Origin: Brevundimonas sp. UBA7534
GTDB lineage: Bacteria > Pseudomonadota > Alphaproteobacteria > Caulobacterales > Caulobacteraceae
Direction of reading: 5' to 3'
Length of the DNA stretch: 15,504 bases
Assembly: GCF_002479325.1 (NCBI RefSeq)
Contig: NZ_DLMO01000118.1
Coordinates: 1 to 15,504 of the forward strand
Part shown: piece after piece, positions 1-8,275 of the stretch
How positions within the stretch are numbered: the first letter of the stretch is position 1
How the letters are laid out: the number at the start of each line of letters is the position of its first letter
The notes under the pieces: model-generated
What the model was told of the DNA's origin: nothing
Seen by the model: only the letters and a program-made list of their open reading frames with translations
Databases searched by the model: none
Position numbers and translations under genes: made by a program

Positions 1-44
1 CCGACCGGTCTCGCATCCGACGACCTGACTATCCTTTCAATCCA

Positions 45-56
45 TCCCGCGCGGGA
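45..56. other. Palindrome in the rpsA leader
   Basis: A perfect 12-nt palindrome (TCCCGCGCGGGA) lies about 47 nt upstream of the chosen rpsA start. Next to it, GCGGGACC and GGTCGCGC (about 51-70) can pair around a GCAT loop with one mismatch, so a small leader hairpin is possible. In E. coli, rpsA translation is autoregulated through its structured leader; whether this structure does that here is inference. No end of an upstream gene such as cmk can be recognised in bases 1-60. Confidence 0.25.
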
Positions 57-102
57 CCGCATGGTCGCGCGCCCTAGCCCTTACAGGACGCTTCTCGGCT
101 CC

Positions 103-1806
<1,704 letters not shown>

Positions 1807-1816
1807 GGCTTCTCGA

Positions 1817-1843
1817 ATCGCGGGGCGCTTCGCGCTCCGCGAT
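1817..1843 (+). other. Hairpin after rpsA without a T-run
   Basis: ATCGCGG at 1817-1823 pairs perfectly with CCGCGAT at 1837-1843, and the intervening bases can form a further GCGC/GCGC stem around a TTC loop. No T-tract follows. It lies 10 nt after the rpsA stop and 15 nt before the real terminator. It could block 3' exonucleases or help RNA polymerase pause; that role is inferred. Confidence 0.5.
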
Positions 1844-1858
1844 GGAAGCAGGAAGATC

Positions 1859-1890
1859 GGGCGGCGGGGTGATCCCGCCGCCCTTTTTTT
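1859..1890 (+). terminator. Rho-independent terminator of rpsA
   Basis: GGGCGGCGGG (1859-1868) and CCCGCCGCCC (1874-1883) form a perfect 10-bp GC-only stem around the loop GTGAT, followed at once by seven T residues (1884-1890). This is a textbook intrinsic terminator. It should insulate the highly expressed rpsA transcript from ihfB. Confidence 0.93.
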
Positions 1891-2058
1891 CGTCCCCGGC
1901 GCATCGGCGGCGGCCTGCCCCTTGCGCCTGTGTTCGGCAACCGACATGGTGCCGGCGAACGAAGACGCGCAAAGGGGCTTTGTGCAATGTCGTTCGGGGG
2001 TTAGGGTGAGCCGACCCTCGAGGGACGTCTCATCGGAAGGATCAGGGCAGGGGCTTTC
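1891..2058 (+). promoter_or_regulatory. ihfB upstream region with a 10-bp palindrome
   Basis: These 168 bases follow the rpsA terminator and hold no convincing gene, so the ihfB-mscL promoter should be here. The clearest element is the perfect palindrome CCCTCGAGGG at 2015-2024, 34 nt before the ihfB start. A weak sigma-70-like pair, TTGTGC (1980-1985) and TAGGGT (2002-2007) with a 16-nt spacer, is possible but poor at the -10 element. AGGGG at 2049-2053, 5 nt before the ATG, is the ihfB ribosome binding site. Confidence 0.35.
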
Positions 2059-2349
2059 ATGATCAAGTCGGAGATGATCGAGAAACTGGCGGCCGAGAAC
2101 ACCCACCTGACCCATGCGGAGGTGGAGCGACTGGTCAATGTCATTCTCGGCAAGATGACCGACGCCCTGTCGGAGGGCGGCCGGGTCGAACTGCGCGGCT
2201 TCGGCGCCTTTTCCGTCCGGTCGCGTCCGGCGCGTCAGGGGCGCAATCCGCGCACCGGCGAGACCGTCGACGTCCCCGCCAAGGCCGTACCCTTCTTCAA
2301 GAGCGGCAAGGAACTGCGCGAACGTCTGAACGCGTCCGGCGACGCCTGA
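2059..2349 (+). CDS. ihfB: Integration host factor subunit beta
   Basis: This is a 96-residue member of the HU/IHF DNA-bending family, the beta subunit that pairs with IhfA to bend DNA sharply at specific sites during transcription, replication and recombination. The whole family pattern is present: an N-terminal helical dimerisation part (residues 1-40), the GRVELRGFGAF strand region near residue 41, and the DNA-contacting arm with RNPRTG at 62-67, whose proline intercalates into DNA in known structures. The tail VPFFKSGKELRERLN completes the fold. Beta rather than alpha is chosen from the N-terminus (MIKSEMIEKLA) and the position after rpsA, the usual ihfB location. The ATG has AGGGG 5 nt upstream. 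mscL starts 16 nt downstream, so the two are probably co-transcribed. Confidence 0.96.
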   Translation: MIKSEMIEKLAAENTHLTHAEVERLVNVILGKMTDALSEGGRVELRGFGAFSVRSRPARQGRNPRTGETVDVPAKAVPFFKSGKELRERLNASGDA

Positions 2350-2365
2350 ATCCTAGGGATATTCC

Positions 2366-2788
2366 ATGAGCCTGATTTCCGAGTTCCGCGAGTTCGCCGT
2401 CAAGGGCAATGTCGTCGATCTGGCCGTCGGCGTCATCATCGGCGCGGCCTTCAACGGCATCGTCAAGAGCCTGGTCGATCAGGTGGTGATGCCGCCCATC
2501 GGCCTGATCACGGGCGGCATCGACTTCTCGAAGCTGGAATGGGTGCTGCGGCCCGAGAACCCGGCGACCGAGGCGGTCGAGAAGGTGGCCATCCAGTACG
2601 GCGCCTTCTTGAACACCGTCATCCAGTTCCTGATCGTGGCCTGGGTGGTCTTCCTGGTGGTCAAGGGCATCAACAGCCTGCGTCGTCAGCAGGCGGCCCA
2701 GCCCGATCCGGCGCCGGCCGCCCCGACCCCGACCGAGGCCCTGCTCACCGAAATCCGTGACGAACTGAAGGCCCGCTCCAACCCCTGA
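2366..2788 (+). CDS. mscL: Large-conductance mechanosensitive channel MscL
   Basis: MscL is a homopentameric inner-membrane pore that opens under membrane tension and releases solutes during hypo-osmotic shock. The 140-residue length is normal. The N-terminal amphipathic helix (SLISEFREFAVKGN) leads into TM1 with the signature GNVVDLAVGVIIGAAF (about residues 14-40). A short periplasmic loop follows, then TM2 (about 75-100, FLNTVIQFLIVAWVVFLVV). A Pro/Ala-rich linker ends in the cytoplasmic helix TEALLTEIRDELKAR. AGGGA (2355-2359) lies 6 nt before the ATG. The 16-nt gap after ihfB suggests an operon. Its stop is 4 nt from the stop of the convergent acyltransferase gene, with no intrinsic terminator between. 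Confidence 0.97.
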   Translation: MSLISEFREFAVKGNVVDLAVGVIIGAAFNGIVKSLVDQVVMPPIGLITGGIDFSKLEWVLRPENPATEAVEKVAIQYGAFLNTVIQFLIVAWVVFLVVKGINSLRRQQAAQPDPAPAAPTPTEALLTEIRDELKARSNP

Positions 2789-2797
2789 GGCGTCAGG
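2784..2797. other. Small hairpin holding both convergent stop codons
   Basis: CCTGA (2784-2788) and TCAGG (2793-2797) form a 5-bp stem around GGCG. The mscL TGA and the TGA of the opposing gene are the two arms. It is too short and lacks a T-tract, so it is not a normal terminator. Convergent TGA codons are automatically partly complementary. Confidence 0.3.
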
Positions 2798-3944
2798 CCT
2801 TCATCGCCTGGCCCACCGGAGTGGAGCGTCGCCGAGCGGCGTGGACGGACCGAACGGGCGCCGGCCGCGAGCACACCGAGAAGTCGCCGTCGAACGGCGT
2901 CGGCGCCCACAGCGCGGCCAGGGCGTCGTCCGTGATGCGGGCATGGCAGTGACCCCAACCGCCCTCCTTGCGGGCGCGCTTCGCCAGCGGTCCCAACTGG
3001 GCCAGCAGGATCGGGGACACCATCGGCAACCGAACCTTGGCCGCACCCATTGCCCGTGCGTTGGCGATCAGCGTCCGCACCAGGCTCTGAACGTCATGAT
3101 CCGCCTTCGGACCCGGCAGGGCGGTCAGGTCGATGATGTCCAGGCAGGGCGGCTCCAGGATGCTGGTCTTGGCGATCATCGCCATCGCCGTGGCCTGGAT
3201 CGCGCCGTCGCGGACGACCGCCAGCAGCAGGCGCGGGCGCGCCTGATCGGGATCCGACATCCGCCAGCGCATGATCTCCGGCGACCGATCGGCCAGTAGC
3301 GGCGTCGTCGTCTTTAGCGCGGTCCAATAAGTGGCGTAGGGCGAGCGGTCCGACACGTCGCGCAGCCTCTGCATTCCCTCCGGCAGACGCAGCGGTCGGT
3401 CGGCGTCCAGTCGGCGGTTCAGCAGGCGTTCGCCGATCCGGTGCGCCTGTTCCGCCGGCGTGCGGGCGTAGAGGGCGCGAAGCAGACGTCCGCCCAGGCT
3501 GGCCGTCCAGTCGACCCGCCAGGACAGCTTCAAGGCGTGGGTGTGGTCGGGGAAGGGGCGCAGGCCGAACAACTTGTAAAGCGGCGCGGCCTTGGGATTG
3601 GCGTTGAAGGTGTAGACGGCGAACAGGCCCGGCTGCTTCATCACAGCGCGGATCAGCGACCGGCTGACCCCGGCGCGCGACGGCGGCACCACGATCGAAA
3701 AGCCCGTCGCGCCGATCAGCCGGCGCTCGCCGGCGTGAAAGCGCTGCACGAGATTGCCGACGACAGCTGCGGGGGCGTCGGCCTCGTCGGCGATGACCCA
3801 GCCGACCGGGGCGGCCGTTTCCAGCCGTGCGGGGTTGGCCTCCAGCCAGCGCCAACCCGCCAGCGACCGTTCAGGCCAGCCGACCGAGCGATAGAGGCGG
3901 TTCACCCCCTCATAATCCGACGGCTGCATCGGCCGCACGGCCAT
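2793..3944 (-). CDS. GNAT-like acyltransferase, function unknown
   Basis: This 383-residue protein is predicted to be cytosolic and appears to have an N-terminal GNAT fold. It opens with VRPMQPSDYEGVNRLYRSVGW, the usual first strand and helix of acetyltransferases. Around residues 60-140 come a central sheet, a degenerate acetyl-CoA loop (PPSRAGVSRSLIRAVM, where families normally have R/Q-x-x-G-x-G/A) and NANPKAAPLYKLFGLRPFP, matching the N-x-x-A-x-x-x-Y-x-x-x-G-F element. The C-terminal half is unassigned. The acceptor cannot be deduced. An upstream in-frame ATG at 3998 would add 18 residues, but the ATG at 3944 has GAGGAG 6 nt before it and is preferred. The gene diverges from the POT transporter across a 191-nt region carrying a long inverted repeat. 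It converges on mscL with a 4-nt gap. Confidence 0.75.
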   Translation of the reverse strand: MAVRPMQPSDYEGVNRLYRSVGWPERSLAGWRWLEANPARLETAAPVGWVIADEADAPAAVVGNLVQRFHAGERRLIGATGFSIVVPPSRAGVSRSLIRAVMKQPGLFAVYTFNANPKAAPLYKLFGLRPFPDHTHALKLSWRVDWTASLGGRLLRALYARTPAEQAHRIGERLLNRRLDADRPLRLPEGMQRLRDVSDRSPYATYWTALKTTTPLLADRSPEIMRWRMSDPDQARPRLLLAVVRDGAIQATAMAMIAKTSILEPPCLDIIDLTALPGPKADHDVQSLVRTLIANARAMGAAKVRLPMVSPILLAQLGPLAKRARKEGGWGHCHARITDDALAALWAPTPFDGDFSVCSRPAPVRSVHAARRRSTPVGQAMKA

Positions 3945-3997
3945 CGCCCTCTCCTCGTCCCACGCCGGCACATTCCGCACCAGTCGCCCGACTGCCA

Positions 3998-4082
3998 AGC
4001 ACGGCGCGGGCCAGCCCGCCGAGGCCGGGACAAGTTAACGCGGCGATAGCCTTAAGCCTTGTCCGGGCGGGCCGACCGTGCT
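3998..4082. repeat. Interrupted inverted repeat in a divergent promoter region
   Basis: Three 7-bp blocks pair in order: AGCACGG (3998-4004) with CCGTGCT (4076-4082), GCCCGCC (4014-4020) with GGCGGGC (4066-4072), and GGACAAG (4028-4034) with CTTGTCC (4058-4064). Together they make a bulged long hairpin or a symmetric operator, with TTAA at each end of the 23-nt centre. The right half also supplies a plausible promoter for the POT gene: TTGTCC (4059-4064), an 18-nt spacer, then GCTTAT (4083-4088). By symmetry the left half offers TTGTCC to the other strand. The arms are seen directly; binding by a regulator or an RNA-level role is inferred. Confidence 0.55.
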
Positions 4083-4135
4083 GCTTATGCGCCTTTCGCG
4101 CGCCGGGTCATGGCGCGGCAGTTGGGAGTGAGCCG

Positions 4136-5965
4136 TTGACAGCGACGGATGGGGGGGCGCTCGCGCCTCGCAAGACTTTCCTGGGGCACCCGCGGGGGCT
4201 GGTGATCCTGTTCTTCACCGAGATGTGGGAGCGGTTTTCCTACTACGGTATGCGAGCGTTGCTGGTCCTGTATCTGACCCAGCACTTCCTGTTCGGCCCC
4301 GCCGAGGCGCAAGGGATCTACGCCGCCTACGCCGCCCTGGTCTATCTGATGCCGGTCATCGGCGGCATGATCGCCGACAAGTATCTGGGCTCTCGCAAGG
4401 CGGTCATCATCGGCGCGGTCCTGCTGGTCGTGGGCCACTTCACCATGGCATTCGAGGGAACCGGCGGCCGCGAACGCCTGACCATCGGCGACACCACCTA
4501 CGAGATTCAGGTCGAAGGCCGCGACCAGAACCGCCAGATGTTCGCCGTCAACGGCGACGAGCGGGTCCAGATCGCCATCACGCCGGAAGGCGTTTCCACC
4601 GTCGGGACCGAACCGTCGGCGGCCAATGCGGCCGACGCCGGCGCGGTCGCTGTCGGCGAGGCGCTGGGCTCGCCTCCGACCGGGGCGCTGGATCCCGCCA
4701 CCCAGGCTGCGCCTCAGGCCGCCGCCGCCGCTGGCTTCCCGGCCTTCACCGCGACGGGCGCGTACACGCTGGAGACCACTCGCGACACCCAGATGGGCGA
4801 GCCCGTCCTGTTCCTGGCCCTGTCCCTGATCATCGTCGGCGTCGGCTTCCTGAAGGCCAACATCTCGACCGTGGTGGGCGCCCTGTACGACGAGAACGAT
4901 CCCCGTCGCGACGGCGGCTTCACCATCTTCTACGTCGGCATCAACCTGGGCTCGTTCCTGGCCACGGCCGCCTGTTCATACCTCGGCTTCACCTATGGCT
5001 GGGCCTATGGCTTCGGCCTGGCGGGGATCGGCATGCTGTTCGGGCTGCTGACCTTCATCTTCGGCCAGTCCTGGCTAGAAGGCCGGGGGGCGCCGCCCGT
5101 GCCGCTCAAGGGACGGTCCATCCTGGGCGTGCCGCTGGAGCCGTTTTTCTGGATCGCCGGCCTGATCGCCGTCATCCCGACCTGGATGCTGATGCAGCGT
5201 CACGAGATCATCGAGACGGGCCTGCCCTGGATCGCCGGCGTCATCTTCGCCGCCGTCGTCGGCTACACCCTGTTCCGCCTCAAGGGCGCGGAACGCAGCC
5301 GGATGCTGGTGGCCGAGGTGCTGATCTTCTTCTCGGTGCTGTTCTGGGCGCTGTTCGAACAGGCCGGCTCGTCGCTGACCCTGTTCGCCGACCAATCGAC
5401 GCAGATGCCGGCCTGGTTCAATGCGGGCTACACGCAGATGTTCAATCCGGGCATCATCATCATCGGCGGGCCCATCATGGCGGCGCTTTGGGTCTGGTTG
5501 GGCAAGCGCAACCTCGAACCCTCGACCCCGGTGAAGTTCTCGTTCGGCCTGGTGCTGGTGGGCTTCGGCTTCCTGGTGCTGACCTGGGCGGCGTCGAACA
5601 TGGCCAACGACGCCTTCCGCGTGCCGCTGATGTTCCTGTTCCTGACCTACTTCTTCCACACGATCGGCGAGCTCTGCCTGTCGCCCGTGGGTCTGTCGAT
5701 GATCACCAAGCTGTCGGTGGCGCGCGTGGTCGGCCTGATGATGGGCGTCTGGTTCCTGTCCAGCTCTGTCGCTCACATCGTGGCGGGCATCATCGCCCAG
5801 GCGACGGCGACCGACACGGTGGCGGGCGTGGTGACCAGTCCCGCGCTGGCGCTGCAGACCTATGGCTCCATCTTCGGCACGATCGGCTGGGTGGGCGTCG
5901 GCGTCGGCGTCTTCCTGCTGCTGATCTCGCCCCTGCTCAAGAAGGGCATGGCCGGCGTCCACTGA
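4136..5965 (+). CDS. POT/PTR2 family proton-coupled peptide transporter with enlarged periplasmic loop
   Basis: This inner-membrane transporter of the major facilitator superfamily imports di- and tripeptides with protons. The family hallmarks are clear: E29xxE32R33 inside FTEMWERFSYYG in TM1 (the proton/peptide site), GGMIADKYLGSRK after TM2, GFLKANISTVVGALY in TM4, the PTR2 signature FTIFYVGINLGSFLA in TM5, FWALFEQAGSSLTLFADQ in TM7, and GELCLSPVGLSMITKL in TM10. About 14 membrane segments can be counted, including the extra pair between the two six-helix halves. At 609 residues it is about 100 longer than DtpA-type proteins because of an insert at residues 109-220 (see findings). No ATG fits the frame upstream of conserved sequence, so the TTG at 4136 is chosen. 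It has GGGAG at 4124-4128, 7 nt before it. The next in-frame ATG, at 4223, would remove the first glutamate of the motif. Confidence 0.93.
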   Translation: MTATDGGALAPRKTFLGHPRGLVILFFTEMWERFSYYGMRALLVLYLTQHFLFGPAEAQGIYAAYAALVYLMPVIGGMIADKYLGSRKAVIIGAVLLVVGHFTMAFEGTGGRERLTIGDTTYEIQVEGRDQNRQMFAVNGDERVQIAITPEGVSTVGTEPSAANAADAGAVAVGEALGSPPTGALDPATQAAPQAAAAAGFPAFTATGAYTLETTRDTQMGEPVLFLALSLIIVGVGFLKANISTVVGALYDENDPRRDGGFTIFYVGINLGSFLATAACSYLGFTYGWAYGFGLAGIGMLFGLLTFIFGQSWLEGRGAPPVPLKGRSILGVPLEPFFWIAGLIAVIPTWMLMQRHEIIETGLPWIAGVIFAAVVGYTLFRLKGAERSRMLVAEVLIFFSVLFWALFEQAGSSLTLFADQSTQMPAWFNAGYTQMFNPGIIIIGGPIMAALWVWLGKRNLEPSTPVKFSFGLVLVGFGFLVLTWAASNMANDAFRVPLMFLFLTYFFHTIGELCLSPVGLSMITKLSVARVVGLMMGVWFLSSSVAHIVAGIIAQATATDTVAGVVTSPALALQTYGSIFGTIGWVGVGVGVFLLLISPLLKKGMAGVH

Positions 5966-5983
5966 CCGGCCCAGAGCTGACAG

Positions 5984-6023
5984 AAAGCCCCGGCGGAGCG
6001 ATCCGCCGGGGCTTTACGTTTTT
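5984..6023. terminator. Strong intrinsic terminator, probably bidirectional
   Basis: AAAGCCCCGGCGGA (5984-5997) and TCCGCCGGGGCTTT (6002-6015) form a perfect 14-bp stem closed by a GCGA tetraloop (GNRA type). On the plus strand ACG and five T residues (6019-6023) follow. On the minus strand the stem ends in TTT then CTG, a weaker tract. The hairpin lies between the stops of the convergent POT and TonB-receptor genes, so it can serve both. Confidence 0.92.
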
Positions 6024-6037
6024 GATGACCCTCGGCG

Positions 6038-8110
6038 TCAGAAGGTCTTGCGGACCCGCAGGGAGAAGAAGGTGCGGGGGTCGATCTCGCGGTCTTCGAC
6101 GAACAGGACCTCGCGCGTCTGGCGATCGGCGAAAACCGTGCGGCGCTGCGTGAAGTCGTCCCAGAGATTCAACTGGGCCCGGATCGCCAGGGTCGAGCTT
6201 GGCTTGTATTCGGCGAACATCTCGAAATAGTCCGAACCGCGCCAGCGCGAGACCTGATCCGGCTGGTAGTTGGGCTGGCCCAGATAGGGCAGCCAGTTGA
6301 CGCCCCACTGCAGCTTCCAACTGGCGATGTCCTGCTGGACGCCGATGTTGGCCTGGGTCGCCCGTTGGCCCGAGATGGCGCGTTCCTCGCCTGTGGTGGG
6401 GTCGGTCACGCGGGTCTTGTTCCAGTCGTTCTTGAAGGTGAACTGGCCGCCGGTGAAGCCGATCTTGTCCAGCGGAACCACCACGTTCAGCGACAACTGG
6501 TCCAGGGCGCCGTCGCCGATGTTGCCTACCGCCGACAGATCGTCGCCCAGCGGGATCACGTCGATGGCGTCGATGATCTCGTCGTGGCGATAGCCGATAG
6601 AGACGACGCCTTCGCCCCAGAAGCGGCGTTCGTAGGTCAGTTCGCTGATCCAGCGCTGCTCGGGCTCCAGGTCCACGTTGCCGCCGAACACGCTCTCGTC
6701 CTGCAATTCGGCGGATGCGGCGAAGTCGGAGAAATCCAGCTGTCCCACTTCGCGCTCGAAGCGGAAGCGCAGCTGGTTGTCGGGCATCGGCGTCCAGGTC
6801 GCCTGGAAGCGCGGCTTGGCGAAGAAGAAGCTCTTCTCCTGATCGGCGTCGCCCGATTGGCTGATGGTCGAAGCCTCCAGCCGCAGCCCGCCCTCCAGCG
6901 TCAGGTCCGGATGCAGCCGCCAGGTGCCCTTGGAGAACAGCTCGCCGCGCGTTTCCTCGACCTTGACCGAAGCGCTGGGCAGGGGAATGTTGGTTCCGCC
7001 GACGGTGAAGGCCTGGTCGGTCTGGCGCATATTATAGGCGACCTCGCCGCCCGTCTCGATCGTGACCTTGGGCGACCGCTCATGTCGGACCAAGGCGCGC
7101 AGGATGGTCTCGGAACTGTCGCCGGAATAGGCGAAGGCTTGCTGCGGCGCGGTCACGCCGTTGTCGACAACGTCATAGGTCGACAACCCGTCCCAGCTGC
7201 CGAACTCGTGCATCAGCCGGGTTTCCAGCTTGAAGCGTTCGTTCAGCGGCCGTTCCCAGGTGACGCCGAATTCGCCGCTCTTGCCGTCTTCGTCATCGCG
7301 GCTCTCGCGGTGCGCGACGGGCGACTGGGTGATGTCGTAGCCGTGCCAGTCGTTGATCCCGTAGCGTGCGGTCAGGTCCACCTTGCCGCCCGCCAGCGGG
7401 CCGGCGTAGGTGCCGCGGATCGAATTTCCGCCGCCATAGCCGTCGTTGATCGTGGCCTCGTCCCGCAGCACGTTGCCGGCCGCATCTCGGCGGATCAGCC
7501 GCCCGGCGCCGTTGGAATCGCTCATGCTGATCCCGTCGGACAGGGTCACGCCCCAACTCCGTTCGCCGTCGCGGGCAGTGAACTGATAGCTGCCGCCGTA
7601 CAGGTCCGTGCCGGCCCCTTCGAACTGGGTCGTGTTCCAGGTCAGGATCGACTGGCGGCTGCTCTCGGACTTCAGGATGACGTTCACCACGACGGAATAG
7701 CCCTGCATGTCGATGCCTGGCGCGCCGCCTCGGATCAGCTCGATCCGTTCCACCTGCCGCGCCAGGGTGCGGGCCAGGACGTTCGAGCCGGTGTCGTTCT
7801 TGGAGGCCGGGCGGGCGTTGTTGATCAGCACATTGCCGACCGCGCCCTCGAACCCGCGGGCGCCCGAACCGTCGTCGACCGAGAATCCCGGGACGCGGTT
7901 GACCATGTCCAGGGCGGTGTTGGGGCTCTGGGCGGCGAAGAAGTCGGGCGTGAACACCAACACCCCGCGTTGGGCGGCGTCGGCCAGAGGCGCCTGGCTG
8001 GTGGCCCCGGTGGGCACGGGCGCCTCGGCCACCTGCGGCTCGTCGCCGGCCCAAGCCGCGGAGCTGGCGAACAGCAGGGCGGTGGTGGCCATCAGGGCGG
8101 TCTTTGTCAT
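6038..8110 (-). CDS. TonB-dependent outer-membrane receptor
   Basis: This 690-residue receptor would import a ligand across the outer membrane using TonB-ExbBD energy. It has a signal peptide with cleavage likely after AWA at residue 21. A plug domain spans about residues 55-150, with NTALDMVNRVPGF, the loop GNVLINNARPASKND and VERIELIRGGAPGIDMQG. A beta-barrel rich in alternating aromatic strands ends in the terminal phenylalanine (SLRVRKTF) used by the BAM complex. The plug style is typical of a TonB-receptor group common in Caulobacteraceae and sphingomonads. The ligand is unknown, since no iron- or sugar-uptake genes stand nearby. A canonical TonB box is not obvious before GVLVFTPDFF. The ATG has GAGGGG about 8-13 nt upstream. 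The gene diverges from the TraB-like gene and ends at the shared terminator. Confidence 0.93.
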   Translation of the reverse strand: MTKTALMATTALLFASSAAWAGDEPQVAEAPVPTGATSQAPLADAAQRGVLVFTPDFFAAQSPNTALDMVNRVPGFSVDDGSGARGFEGAVGNVLINNARPASKNDTGSNVLARTLARQVERIELIRGGAPGIDMQGYSVVVNVILKSESSRQSILTWNTTQFEGAGTDLYGGSYQFTARDGERSWGVTLSDGISMSDSNGAGRLIRRDAAGNVLRDEATINDGYGGGNSIRGTYAGPLAGGKVDLTARYGINDWHGYDITQSPVAHRESRDDEDGKSGEFGVTWERPLNERFKLETRLMHEFGSWDGLSTYDVVDNGVTAPQQAFAYSGDSSETILRALVRHERSPKVTIETGGEVAYNMRQTDQAFTVGGTNIPLPSASVKVEETRGELFSKGTWRLHPDLTLEGGLRLEASTISQSGDADQEKSFFFAKPRFQATWTPMPDNQLRFRFEREVGQLDFSDFAASAELQDESVFGGNVDLEPEQRWISELTYERRFWGEGVVSIGYRHDEIIDAIDVIPLGDDLSAVGNIGDGALDQLSLNVVVPLDKIGFTGGQFTFKNDWNKTRVTDPTTGEERAISGQRATQANIGVQQDIASWKLQWGVNWLPYLGQPNYQPDQVSRWRGSDYFEMFAEYKPSSTLAIRAQLNLWDDFTQRRTVFADRQTREVLFVEDREIDPRTFFSLRVRKTF

Positions 8111-8203
8111 TGGTCTTCCCCTCGGATTTGGTGGGGAAGGTGTGGCGACCCGCGCCGTTCATCTCCAGTTACAAGGCGGAAAGGTGGATTAAATCGGCTC
8201 CAT

Positions 8204-8261
8204 CATTACAGGGATTTCACGTGCCAATACTCTATGAAGCAAGTCTATACGATCTGTAATG
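8204..8261. repeat. Perfect 8-bp inverted repeat in divergent regulatory region
   Basis: CATTACAG (8204-8211) and CTGTAATG (8254-8261) are exact reverse complements separated by 42 nt. They frame the most AT-rich stretch of the window, which includes TCTAT repeated at 8231 and 8244/8245-8248. The right arm ends 4 nt before the GGAGG of the TraB-like gene; the left arm lies about 93 nt from the TonB-receptor start. This suggests two half-sites of an operator or a regulated overlapping promoter pair. No clean sigma-70 promoter could be fixed on either strand. Confidence 0.5.
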
Positions 8262-8275
8262 TTTCGGAGGATGCG

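Noticed and set aside
1..60. End of an upstream cmk gene
   Set aside because: cmk often precedes rpsA, but the short frames here carry no recognisable C-terminus, so nothing can be called.
1815..2352. GANTC sites at 1815-1819 and 2348-2352 as cell-cycle control elements
   Set aside because: Single GANTC sites are expected by chance at this density, and neither lies in a clear promoter.
4035..4055. CtrA binding site from the two TTAA motifs between the divergent genes
   Set aside because: The motifs are separated by 13 nt, not the 7 nt of the TTAA-N7-TTAA consensus.
8206..8232. Sigma-54 promoter for the TonB receptor (TGGCACG on the minus strand near 8220-8227)
   Set aside because: The -24 element is perfect, but the expected TTGC-type -12 element four bases on is ATCC, so a sigma-54 promoter is not supported.
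6365..8275. Long plus-strand open frame antisense to the TonB receptor, continuous with the TraB-like frame
   Set aside because: The part before 8276 is a codon-bias shadow of the receptor gene. The real gene starts after GGAGG with a signal peptide at 8276.
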